Shown here one piece after another: positions 7,196 to 14,900 of a stretch of DNA of 15,417 nt; within the stretch, counting starts at the first letter, position 1; each line of letters opens with the position of its first letter. The stretch spans positions 1 to 15,417 of the forward strand of contig DATFXL010000039.1 in assembly GCA_035316025.1 (NCBI GenBank), written 5' to 3'. This DNA comes from JALZAA01 sp035316025 (GTDB lineage: Bacteria > Actinomycetota > Acidimicrobiia > IMCC26256 > JACDBD01). The notes below the pieces were generated by a model. The model made no database searches, was not told the origin of the DNA, and saw only the letters and a list, made by a program, of their open reading frames with translations. A program made the translations under genes and the position numbers.

Positions 7196-8558
7196 CCGCG
7201 CGACTCCGCAGGCCCGGCGACTCCTGACCGGATGGGGACGCACCGCACCCACCGCCGCCGACGTCGTCACGCCCGACACCGTGCACGACGTCGACGACGC
7301 CCTCGAACGCCCGGGGCGGCGGGGCACGATCGCCCGCGGTCTCGGGCGCAGCTACGGCGACGCGGCCCAAAACGCCGGCGGGTCCGTGATCGACGCCACC
7401 GCGCTCGACGAGGTGCTGGACCTCGACCTCGACCGCGGCCTGATCCGCGTCGAGGCGGGCGCGAGCCTCGACGCGCTGCTGCGCCTGCTCGTGCCGCGCG
7501 GATGGTTCGTTCCCGTCACGCCGGGGACCCGCTACGTGACCGTCGGCGGCGCGTTCGCGGCCGACATCCACGGCAAGAACCATCACGTGGACGGGAGCTT
7601 CGCCAACCACGTCGAGCGCATCACGCTGCGGACACCGAAGGGCGTGCACGAGGTAGGACCCGACAACGACCCTGAGCTGTTCTGGACGACCGCAGGCGCG
7701 ATGGGCCTCACCGGCGTGGTCACCGAGACGACCTTCCGGCTGCTCCCGATCGAGACCGCGTACGTGTCCGTGGACACCGAGCGAGCGTCCGATCTCGACG
7801 ACGCCATGGCCAGGTTCCGAAGCGGCGACGACGCGTACCGCTACTCGGTAGCTTGGATCGACTGCATGGCGAGCGGGTCGGCGCTGGGCCGATCGGTGCT
7901 GCTGCGAGGCGATCACGCGCCGCTCGACCAGCTGCCTCCGAAGCGGCGGAGCACCCCGCGCCGCTACGAGCCGCACACGCGCCTCGCCGCGCCGGCGTGG
8001 GTACCGAACGGCCTCGTGAACCGGCTCACGATGCGCGTGTTCAACGAGGCGTGGTTCCGGCATTACCCCTCTGAACGGCGCGGCCATGTGGAATCGCTGT
8101 GGTCCTTCTTCCACCCACTTGACGGCGTGCGCGATTGGAACCGCATGTACGGCAGCCGCGGATTCGTGCAGTACCAGTACGTCGTGCCCGACTCGGAGCA
8201 CGAGACGGTACGGCGCACGATCGAGAAGCTCAGCAGCGCGCAATGCCCGTCGTTTCTCGCCGTCCTCAAGAGGTTCGGTCCCGGCAACCCCGGTCCGCTG
8301 TCGTTCCCGACGCCGGGCTGGACGCTCGCGCTCGACATCCCGGCCGCGCCGGGTGGTCTCGCCCCCCTCCTCGACGACCTCGACCGCCTCGTCGCCGACG
8401 CCGGTGGTCGTGTCTATTTCGCCAAGGATTCGCGGGTCCGCCCCGAGCTCGTGCCGGCGATGTATCCCGAGCTGGACCGCCTGCGGGAGGTGCGGGCCCG
8501 AGTCGACCCGTCGGATGTGCTCCAGTCGGACCTCGCCCGGCGCATCGGACTGGTATGA
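7185..8558 (+). CDS. dprE1: Decaprenylphosphoryl-ribose 2'-oxidase DprE1
   Basis: A 457-residue FAD-dependent oxidase of the VAO/GlcD fold that oxidises the ribose C2 hydroxyl of decaprenylphosphoryl-ribose (DPR) to the keto intermediate DPX. The FAD loop is RGLGRSYGDAAQN at 51-63. The block DIHGKNHHVDGSF at 127-139 carries His129 and Lys131, matching M. tuberculosis His132 and Lys134. PNGLVNRLT, FHPLDGVRDWNR, GFVQYQYVVP and FGPGNPGPLSFPTPGW follow in family order, and YFAKDSR at 411-417 has Lys414, matching active-site Lys418. Residue Ala382 (in GWTLALD) stands where M. tuberculosis has Cys387 (GWNICVD), the residue trapped by benzothiazinones. Length is close to the 461-residue mycobacterial enzyme. 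The start at ATG 7185 overlaps the ubiA end by 11 nt with GGAG just upstream. Confidence 0.95.
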   Translation: MPADRATPQARRLLTGWGRTAPTAADVVTPDTVHDVDDALERPGRRGTIARGLGRSYGDAAQNAGGSVIDATALDEVLDLDLDRGLIRVEAGASLDALLRLLVPRGWFVPVTPGTRYVTVGGAFAADIHGKNHHVDGSFANHVERITLRTPKGVHEVGPDNDPELFWTTAGAMGLTGVVTETTFRLLPIETAYVSVDTERASDLDDAMARFRSGDDAYRYSVAWIDCMASGSALGRSVLLRGDHAPLDQLPPKRRSTPRRYEPHTRLAAPAWVPNGLVNRLTMRVFNEAWFRHYPSERRGHVESLWSFFHPLDGVRDWNRMYGSRGFVQYQYVVPDSEHETVRRTIEKLSSAQCPSFLAVLKRFGPGNPGPLSFPTPGWTLALDIPAAPGGLAPLLDDLDRLVADAGGRVYFAKDSRVRPELVPAMYPELDRLREVRARVDPSDVLQSDLARRIGLV

Positions 8559-8565
8559 CGAGACC

Positions 8566-9339
8566 GTGAAGGACTCACTCGGCTCCGTGCAGTCCGTGCT
8601 CGTCCTCGGCGGCGGCTCGGAGATCGCGCTTGCCACCGTGCGCCAGCTCGTCGAGGGGCGGGCGACGACGGTCGTGCTGGCGGCGCGCCGGCCCGACACG
8701 CTGGAGACTGACGTCAAGGAGCTGCGGGAGCTCGCCGGCGGACGCCCCGACGTCACGATCGAAGCGGTGCGATTCGACGCCGACGACCTCGACACGCATG
8801 ACGCGTTCATCGACGACGTGTTCGACCGCTACGGCGACTTTGACCTCGTCTTGCTCGCCTTCGGGGTGCTCGGCGTGCAGAGCCGGGCCGAACGTGACGG
8901 CGCGACCGCGGTCGAGATCGCGCGCGTGAACTACCTCGATCCGGTTGGAGTCGCGGTCCCGGTCGCGAACCGGCTCCGCGCCCAGGGTCACGGGTCGATC
9001 GTCGTGCTGTCGTCCGTCGCCGGAGAGCGCGCCCGCCGTTCGAACTTCGTCTACGGGTCGACGAAGGCGGGTCTGGACGCCTTCTTCCAGGGTCTCGGCG
9101 ACGCGCTCGCCGGGTCGGGCGCGTCGGTGATGATCGTGCGGCCCGGATTCGTGCACACGAAGATGACGGCGGGCGAAGATCCGGCGCCCCTAGCGACGAC
9201 ACCGGAGGCGGTGGGGGCGGCGATCGTCCGCGGCCTCGAGCGGGGGTCCGAGATCGTGTGGGTGCCGCCAGCGCTGCGCTGGGTGATGGCCGCGTTGCGG
9301 CACGTCCCCCGCCCGCTGTTCCGCAAGCTCCCTGTATGA
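8566..9339 (+). CDS. dprE2: Decaprenylphosphoryl-2-keto-ribose reductase DprE2 (SDR)
   Basis: A 257-residue short-chain dehydrogenase that, with NADH, reduces the DprE1 product DPX to DPA. The Rossmann loop is GGGSEIA at 15-21, which is the DprE2-style variant rather than the usual GxxxGxG. The catalytic set is Asn122, Ser150, Tyr163 and Lys167 (YGSTK). VRPGFVHTKM at 191-200 is the conserved PG motif after the active site, also seen in DprE2. A hydrophobic, Arg-rich C-terminus (residues about 237-257) may lean on the membrane. The GTG at 8566 is 7 nt after the dprE1 stop; length agrees with the mycobacterial protein (254 residues). A long hairpin follows the stop. Confidence 0.93.
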   Translation: MKDSLGSVQSVLVLGGGSEIALATVRQLVEGRATTVVLAARRPDTLETDVKELRELAGGRPDVTIEAVRFDADDLDTHDAFIDDVFDRYGDFDLVLLAFGVLGVQSRAERDGATAVEIARVNYLDPVGVAVPVANRLRAQGHGSIVVLSSVAGERARRSNFVYGSTKAGLDAFFQGLGDALAGSGASVMIVRPGFVHTKMTAGEDPAPLATTPEAVGAAIVRGLERGSEIVWVPPALRWVMAALRHVPRPLFRKLPV

Positions 9340-9347
9340 CCCTTCCC

Positions 9348-9396
9348 CTTTTGGCGTCGCCCAGGCACCTCATCGGGGCCTGCGTGACGCCAAGAG
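9348..9396 (+). promoter_or_regulatory. Long RNA hairpin between dprE2 and the HAD gene
   Basis: Bases 9348-9369 pair with 9375-9396 around a UCAUC loop (9370-9374). The 22-position stem has 18 Watson-Crick pairs, two G-U wobbles (9350/9394 and 9359/9385) and only two mismatches (9361/9383 and 9367/9377). The outer core TTGGCGTC (9351-9358) with GACGCCAA (9386-9393) and the inner CAGGC (9362-9366) with GCCTG (9378-9382) are exact. The 3' arm ends one base before the ATG at 9398 and contains the only SD-like AAGAG. There is no U-tract, so it may attenuate translation or stabilise the dprE mRNA end rather than act as a classic terminator. Confidence 0.6.
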
Positions 9397-9397
9397 C

Positions 9398-10021
9398 ATG
9401 AGCGAGAAGTCACACGAGCGGGTCGTCGCCGCGTTCGACTTCGACAAGACGATCTCGACACGCGACAACGTCGTGCCGTTCCTGCGCGCCGTCATCGGGC
9501 GGGCGCGTGTGGCGGGGGCCTTGTTCGCGATCAGCCCGCGCCTTGTCCACGCCGCATGGAACGACGCCCATCGGGACGCGGCCAAGGTCGCCCTCGTTCG
9601 GCACACGCTGCGCGGCTCCGACGCGAAGGAGGTGGCCGCGGTGGGGGCCGAGTTCGCCCGCGACGTCCTGGCCCGGCACCTGCGGCCCGACGTCTTCGAG
9701 CGGGTGCGTTGGCACCGAGACCAGGGCCACGACGTCGTGATCGTGTCGGCGTCGTTCACCGACTATCTCGACCCGATCGGGGCCGAGCTCGGCGCCGCGG
9801 CCGTGCTCGCCACCGAGCTCGCCGTGGGCGACGACGGGCGGCTCACCGGCGAGCTCGCCCGGCCCAACGTGCGCGGGGCCGAGAAGGTCCGGCGCCTCGA
9901 CGAGTGGCTCGGGGACCGGCCGGCTTACGTGTGGGCCTACGGCGACAGCTCGGGTGACGTCGAGCTGCTCGCCCGCGCCGACCAGGGTGTGAGCGTCGGC
10001 CGCGCCCGAGCGGCGTCCTGA
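9398..10021 (+). CDS. HAD-superfamily subfamily IB phosphatase (SerB-like)
   Basis: A 207-residue soluble phosphatase with all four HAD motifs: DFDKT at 14-18 (nucleophile Asp14, acid Asp16), Ser117 in VIVSASF, Lys163 in GAEK, and GDSSGD at 182-187 (Asp183 and Asp187 for magnesium). The alpha-helical cap between motifs I and II with RDAAKVALVRH is typical of the IB type that includes phosphoserine phosphatase. The C-terminus after motif IV is short but within family range. Its position right after ubiA-dprE1-dprE2 suggests it removes the 5-phosphate from polyprenylphosphoryl-5-phosphoribose, a step done in mycobacteria by the PAP2-type Rv3807c. That role is inference from context. Expression may be limited by the hairpin abutting its start codon. 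The last 85 bp overlap a possible antisense small ORF. Confidence 0.85.
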   Translation: MSEKSHERVVAAFDFDKTISTRDNVVPFLRAVIGRARVAGALFAISPRLVHAAWNDAHRDAAKVALVRHTLRGSDAKEVAAVGAEFARDVLARHLRPDVFERVRWHRDQGHDVVIVSASFTDYLDPIGAELGAAAVLATELAVGDDGRLTGELARPNVRGAEKVRRLDEWLGDRPAYVWAYGDSSGDVELLARADQGVSVGRARAAS

Positions 10022-10230
10022 CGCAGCGCGGCGACGGCGGCGCTGCCCCGAACGAAGGCCTCGGCGAGGAGGAGCAGCCGCAGCGCGATCGTCGTCCGGT
10101 CGGCCGACGTGAGGAGGTGCCACTCGAGCGGAGCGGGGCTGACGACGTACGCGTAGACCACCGAGCGCGACGAGTCCGGCGTTGCGAGCGGTGTCGGCAA
10201 CTCGCCGCTCGCGCATCGTGTGTCGTTCAT
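9937..10230 (-). CDS. Possible small protein of unknown function (97 aa)
   Basis: An ATG-started frame begins 11 nt downstream of the amidase stop on the same strand and runs convergently into the 3' end of the HAD gene, overlapping it by 85 bp. In the non-overlapping part (10022-10230) almost all codons end in G or C, as in real genes here. The peptide has one hydrophobic helix-like stretch (TTIALRLLLLAEAFV, about residues 47-61) but no signal peptide or known motif. A GGCGGC just before the ATG is a poor ribosome binding site. If it is not a gene, 10022-10241 is a featureless 220-bp gap. I do not recognise a family. Confidence 0.4.
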   Translation of the reverse strand: MNDTRCASGELPTPLATPDSSRSVVYAYVVSPAPLEWHLLTSADRTTIALRLLLLAEAFVRGSAAVAALRQDAARARPTLTPWSARASSSTSPELSP

Positions 10231-10241
10231 GCCGCCGGTAC

Positions 10242-11627
10242 CTACTGCGGCCAGAAGAACTTCACGATGTCACGTATGGACGGTAGGTAGCCGTACAACG
10301 CATTCCCGGGACACTCCGTCGCTGATGTGTCGCGATGGCCCAGAATGTCGGCCGCCGCGTCGTCGAACGGGTTGTCACCGTGGATGAGGAGCTTCCACCG
10401 GATCAGATTCTCGAGCGTGCCGAGGGCGGCGCCGGACGGGAGCACCGAGGTGAACGTCCCTAGCATCGCGACACCGGTCGTCCCGTAGTTCGCCCCGATC
10501 GCGTGCGCGCCGACCACTGACTGGTCGATGCCACCCAGGCGACCCTCGTACGGCACGCCGTAGTTGTCGACGATGAAGTTGTAGGCGATGTCGCAGTATC
10601 CGAGCGATTGGACGTGGTAGGCCCAGATCCCGCGCATGATCCCGACGCTGTCGCCCGGCCCGTACCCGTTGCTGTTCACGGTGTGGTGGACGATCGCGGT
10701 GCTCATGTACGGGGCGTACTGGGGGCCGCCCGGGCAGGCGCCCCAGTTCCACGGTAGGTCGGGCGCCCACTGCGACCGGGCGACGATGGCGTCGGGGATC
10801 GGACGACCCCCGCCGGCGCCATTCTTCGTCGGCGCGCACGCGGCCGCGACGAGGATGACCGCAGCGACAAGGACCGCGAGGACGCGCCGCCGCCGCACGA
10901 CGAACGCCACCGCCACGGTCGAGAGCGCGACAGCAGCCAGGCTCTGCGGCAGCCCGAAACCCTGCTCGGCGGCCCGCGAGGTGGTGGTCACCGCGCCCGA
11001 GCCGCCGCCCGGGGGCGCGGCAGGCGCGGTCGGGGCCGGCGCGGTCGGGGCCGGCGCGGGGGTCGACGGCGCCGGCGGAGTGCCCGTCGACTCGACGTTC
11101 GCCTCGGGCTTCTTGCCGTCGAACGAGGCGATCACGTGGAGCTTCACGTCCTGGGCGGTGCCGTCGTCCAGACGCACCCGGACGCCCGAGACGTCCTTGC
11201 CGACCCAGATCGGCTCGCTGGCGTTCGTCGTGCCCTGATGCGTGGCCGCGGCGGCGGCGTCCGGGCTGCCCGGGTCGGGCTTGGCATCGTTCTTGCCGAC
11301 GTCCCCCGCTGTGCGCCAGGTGCCACGACCGTCGCGCACCTCGACCGTGAAGTCGGCCCCCTCGTCGCCGCTCCACTGGACGCCCACGAGGTTCGCGTCC
11401 GTGCCCACCTGGGCTTCCCACCCTGCGTCGACCGTCTGTTGCGGCGCCGTCAGGTCGGCCACGTCGACGCGGGGCTTCGGCGGCCGTTGCGTCCCTGATC
11501 CCTGCTGCCCGAACGCGGCGGCGGCCAGGACGACGACCGATGTAGCGGCGATCGAGATGCCCACGACGAGCTTGATCCGGCGAGCGCGGACGCGAGTGCG
11601 GTGCATCCGGCGGGTCTGACGGTCCAT
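10242..11627 (-). CDS. Exported N-acetylmuramoyl-L-alanine amidase (PGRP/amidase_2 type)
   Basis: A 461-residue envelope protein; the C-terminal domain (about 283-461) should cut the bond between N-acetylmuramate and L-Ala in peptidoglycan. Zinc ligands matching T7 lysozyme and PGRPs are His314 (IVHHT), His431 (ILGHRD) and Cys439 (ECPG), with the DIAYNF block (Tyr349) near the active site. The N-terminus has basic residues and a hydrophobic run (about 18-40), a signal peptide or anchor. Residues about 50-175 are an unassigned beta-rich-looking region, and 182-205 a Pro/Ala/Thr linker. Then come two hydrophobic runs, about 228-244 and 249-263, split by RRRR, the second ending in AAAC (Cys264) like a lipoprotein signal. 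A GTG at 10898 could start a separate lipoprotein there. The full-length start at 11627 has GGGAG at 11636-11640 with good spacing. It may direct cell-wall turnover. Confidence 0.85.
   Translation of the reverse strand: MDRQTRRMHRTRVRARRIKLVVGISIAATSVVVLAAAAFGQQGSGTQRPPKPRVDVADLTAPQQTVDAGWEAQVGTDANLVGVQWSGDEGADFTVEVRDGRGTWRTAGDVGKNDAKPDPGSPDAAAAATHQGTTNASEPIWVGKDVSGVRVRLDDGTAQDVKLHVIASFDGKKPEANVESTGTPPAPSTPAPAPTAPAPTAPAAPPGGGSGAVTTTSRAAEQGFGLPQSLAAVALSTVAVAFVVRRRRVLAVLVAAVILVAAACAPTKNGAGGGRPIPDAIVARSQWAPDLPWNWGACPGGPQYAPYMSTAIVHHTVNSNGYGPGDSVGIMRGIWAYHVQSLGYCDIAYNFIVDNYGVPYEGRLGGIDQSVVGAHAIGANYGTTGVAMLGTFTSVLPSGAALGTLENLIRWKLLIHGDNPFDDAAADILGHRDTSATECPGNALYGYLPSIRDIVKFFWPQ
11023..11059 (-). 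repeat. 15-bp tandem repeat in the amidase linker
   Basis: GGCGCGGTCGGGGCC occurs twice head to tail (11023-11037 and 11038-11052) with a 7-bp partial third copy (11053-11059). It encodes a repeated Ala/Pro/Thr pentapeptide in the linker of the amidase. The unit is a multiple of three, so slippage would change linker length without breaking the frame. Confidence 0.75.
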
Positions 11628-11649
11628 CGGCGGGTCTCCCGGGGAAAGG

Positions 11650-11684
11650 ATTGTGGCCAGTGTGGACTATGTGGTCAGCGTGGC
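11650..11684 (-). promoter_or_regulatory. Amidase upstream region: candidate promoter and direct repeats
   Basis: On the minus strand CTGACC (11678-11673) and CACAAT (11655-11650) are 17 nt apart and resemble -35 and -10 boxes for the amidase gene starting at 11627. The same segment holds an imperfect direct repeat on the plus strand, GTGGCCAGTGTGGA at 11653-11666 and GTGGTCAGCGTGGC at 11671-11684 (11 of 14 identical, 18-bp period). Repeats with about two helical turns of spacing overlapping a promoter are typical regulator sites. No regulator is identified, and the leader would be very short. Confidence 0.3.
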
Positions 11685-11962
11685 TTGATTCTTACAGCCG
11701 GCCCAAGGCATCCGCAATGGGAGCGGTGGAATTGAGCGCCCCTTTTTTCCGACAAAAGGGACGGGCCCTCGCGGTGGCCGTGGACGGGCTCGTCACGTCG
11801 CCCACCTCCAGCGGGACGAGCTCGAACGCGAGCGCGGGCCGAAGAGCGCATCGTCGCCGCTCGCGCGAAGTCCATGCTCGACTTCGAGCTCGTTCTCGCG
11901 CGCGCTGAAGCGGGCGGGAAGGACCGCCGAGCCGCCGAAGACCCTCCAGTAGCCTGGGCAGG
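11685..11962. other. Intergenic region upstream of metH, no supported gene
   Basis: The divergent gap between the amidase (start 11627) and metH (start 11963) is 335 bp. It contains a 7-bp hairpin, CCCTTTT at 11740-11746 and AAAAGGG at 11754-11760, in an AT-rich patch that stands out from the surroundings. From about 11762 to 11950 several frames on both strands show G/C-ending codons, but none has a convincing start, ribosome binding site and recognisable product; a short decayed coding remnant is possible. I looked for the B12-box motif of cobalamin riboswitches and for the conserved core of SAH riboswitches and saw neither. Confidence 0.4.
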
Positions 11963-14900
11963 ATGTCCGATTTCCTCGCCGCGCTTCGCGACCGCGTCCT
12001 GATCTTCGACGGCGCGTTCGGCACGTGGGTGCAGGACCAGAACCTCACCGCCGACGACTTCGGCGGCCCCCAGCTCGAGGGTTGCAACGAGCACGTCGTG
12101 CTGACCCGCCCCGACGTGATCGCAGAGATGCACCGCTCGTTCTTCGACGTCGGTGTCGACGCGGTCGAGACGGCGACGTTCGGAGCCTTCCCGGTGGTGC
12201 TGGCCGAGTACGGCATCCCCGAGAAGACCTACGAGCTCAACGAGGCGGCGGCCCGCATCGCCAAGGAAGTCGCCTCCGGGTACGCCACGCCCGGCCGTCC
12301 CCGGTGGGTGGTCGGCTCGGTCGGCCCGGGCACCAAGCTCCCCTCGCTCGGTGCGATCACGTTCGGCGAGCTGCGCGAGGGGTACCGGACCCAGGTCGAG
12401 GGCCTGCTCGCGGGGGGCGTCGATGTCCTGCTCGTCGAGACCGTCTACGACCTGCTGCAGGGCAAGGCGGCGGTCGTCGCCGCCCGCGACGCGATGGTGG
12501 CCGCCGGCCGCGAGGTGCCGCTGATGGTGCAGGTCACCGTGGAGCTGACCGGTCGGATGTTGGTCGGCACCGAGATCGGCGCTGCGCTGACGACACTCGA
12601 GGCGTTGCGGCCCGACGTCATCGGACTGAACTGCGCGACGGGCCCGGGCGAGATGACCGAGCACCTCCGGCACCTGTCGCAGCACGCGCGCACCTTCCTG
12701 TCGGCGCTGCCGAACGCAGGGCTGCCGTCCGTCGTCGAAGGCAAGACGCATTACGACCTCACAGCGGACGAGTTGGCCGAGGCACACGACCGGTTCACGA
12801 GCGAGCTGGGCGTCAACATCGTCGGCGGCTGTTGTGGCACGACACCCGAGCACCTGCGGCGCGTCGTCGAGACGATCGGTACCCGTGCGCCGATGGCGCG
12901 GCATCCCGTGCACGAGCCGGGATGCGCGTCGATTTACAGCCACGTTCCGTTCCACCAGGAGACGTCGTTCCTCGTCGTCGGTGAGCGCACCAACACGAAC
13001 GGCTCGAAGAGGTTCCGCGAGTCGATGCTCGATCAGGACTGGGAGACGTGCGTGCAGCTGGCGCGCGAGCAGGTGCGGGAGGGCTCGCACGTGCTGGATT
13101 TGTGCGTCGACTACGTCGGGCGCAACGGCACGGCAGACATGGACGAGATCGCGTCACGCTTCGCGACGCAGGCGTCGATACCGCTCGTGTTCGACTCGAC
13201 CGAGCCGCAGGTCATGGAAGCCGGCCTCCAGCATTTCGGCGGTAAGGCGATCCTCAACTCGGCCAACCTCGAGGACGGCGAGGGAGAGGGCCGGCGGCTC
13301 GACCGGGTGTTCCGCCTCGCGCGCGAGTACGGCGCCGCCGTCGTCTGCATGACGATCGACGAGGAAGGCCAGGCCCGGACCACGGACTGGAAGTTCCGCG
13401 TCGCCAAGCGGATCTTCGAGCTCGCCACCCAACGGTACGGAATCGACCCGACGGACCTCATCTTCGACTGCCTCACGTTCCCGCTCTCGACCGGCCAGGA
13501 CGACCTGCGCCGGGACGGCATCGAGACCATCGAGGCGATCAAGCGGGTGAAGGAGGAGCTGCCAGGGGCGTCGACGATCCTCGGCGTGTCGAACGTGAGC
13601 TTCGGGCTCAAGCCCGCCGCCCGCCACGTGCTGAACAGCGTGTTCCTGCACGAGAGCGTGCAGGCGGGGCTCGACGCCGCCATCGTGCACGCAGCGCGGA
13701 TCATGCCGATGCACAAGATCGACCAGCGCATCCAAGACGTCGCCCTCGACCTCGTCTACGACCGCCGCCGCGCCGGCTACGACCCACTTACCGAGTTCAT
13801 GGCCCTGTTCGAGGGAGTCGAGGCGAGCGCGGTCCAGAAGGAGGACCGGTCGGGCTGGCCGGTCGAGGAGCGCCTGAAGCACCGCATCATCGACGGCGAC
13901 CGCGACGGCATCGAGGCCGACCTCGACGAGTCGCTGCAGACCCGTCCCGCGCTATCGGTGATCAATGACGTGCTCCTGGACGGGATGAAGGTCGTCGGGG
14001 ACCTGTTCGCGTCGGGCGACATGCAGCTGCCGTTCGTGCTCCAGAGCGCTGAGACCATGAAGACGGCGGTGGCGTTCCTCGAACTGCACATGGAGAAGAC
14101 CGACGCCGGCGGCAAGGGCCGCGTCGTGATCGGCACCGTGAAGGGCGATGTCCACGACATCGGCAAGAACCTCGTCGACATCATCCTCACCAACAACGGC
14201 TACGAGGTGCACAACCTGGGGATCAAGGTCCCGCTCACGGAGTTCGTCGAAAAGGCGTCCGAGCTCGACGCCGACGCCATCGGCATGAGCGGGTTGCTCG
14301 TGAAGAGCACGATCATCATGCGCGAGAACCTGGAGGAGCTGAACGACCGCGGCCTCGACCGCATCCCGGTGCTCCTCGGCGGCGCCGCGCTGACCCGCAG
14401 CTACGTCGAGCGCGACCTCCGCGAGGTCTACAAGGGCCGCGTCTTCTACGGAAAGGACGCCTTCGAGGGTCTGCGCACGATGGACACGCTCGTCGAAGGC
14501 AAGCGGACGGGCCAGCTCGATCCCGACTTCGGGCGCGCGCTCGAGGGGCGGGCGCTGCCGCCGCGAAGGTCTCAGCGAGAGGAGGAAGCGGTCGAGGTGC
14601 CGGCGCGCTCGGACGTCGCGACGGACGTGCGAGTGTTCGATCCGCCGTTCCTCGGCGCTCGCGTCGCCAAGGGGATCTCGATCGACGACATCGCCTCGTA
14701 CCTCAACGAGACGGCGCTGTTCCGAAACCAGTGGCAGTTCCGGCCCGAGAAGCAGGGCGGACGCAAAGGTGAGACCGACGCCGAGTTCAAGGACCGCATT
14801 CGGGGGGTCCTGCGCGACCAGCTCGACCGGGCCAAGGCCGAGGGCCTGCTCGTGCCCGCCGTGACGTGGGGCTACTTCCCCGTGAACTCCGAGGGCGACG

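Noticed and set aside
7077..8810. Long minus-strand open frame (577 codons) opposite dprE1
   Set aside because: It is antisense to dprE1, whose motifs are unambiguous; long antisense frames are expected in such GC-rich DNA and the peptide shows no family motif.
11717..11908. Small plus-strand ORF starting at ATG 11717
   Set aside because: No ribosome binding site, loses sense into an Arg-rich tail after about 40 codons, and spans the AT-rich hairpin; not supported as a gene.
11628..11962. Cobalamin or SAH riboswitch controlling metH
   Set aside because: No B12-box (GCCACTG-type) and no SAH riboswitch core were seen; the nearest look-alike, GGCCAGTG, does not match.
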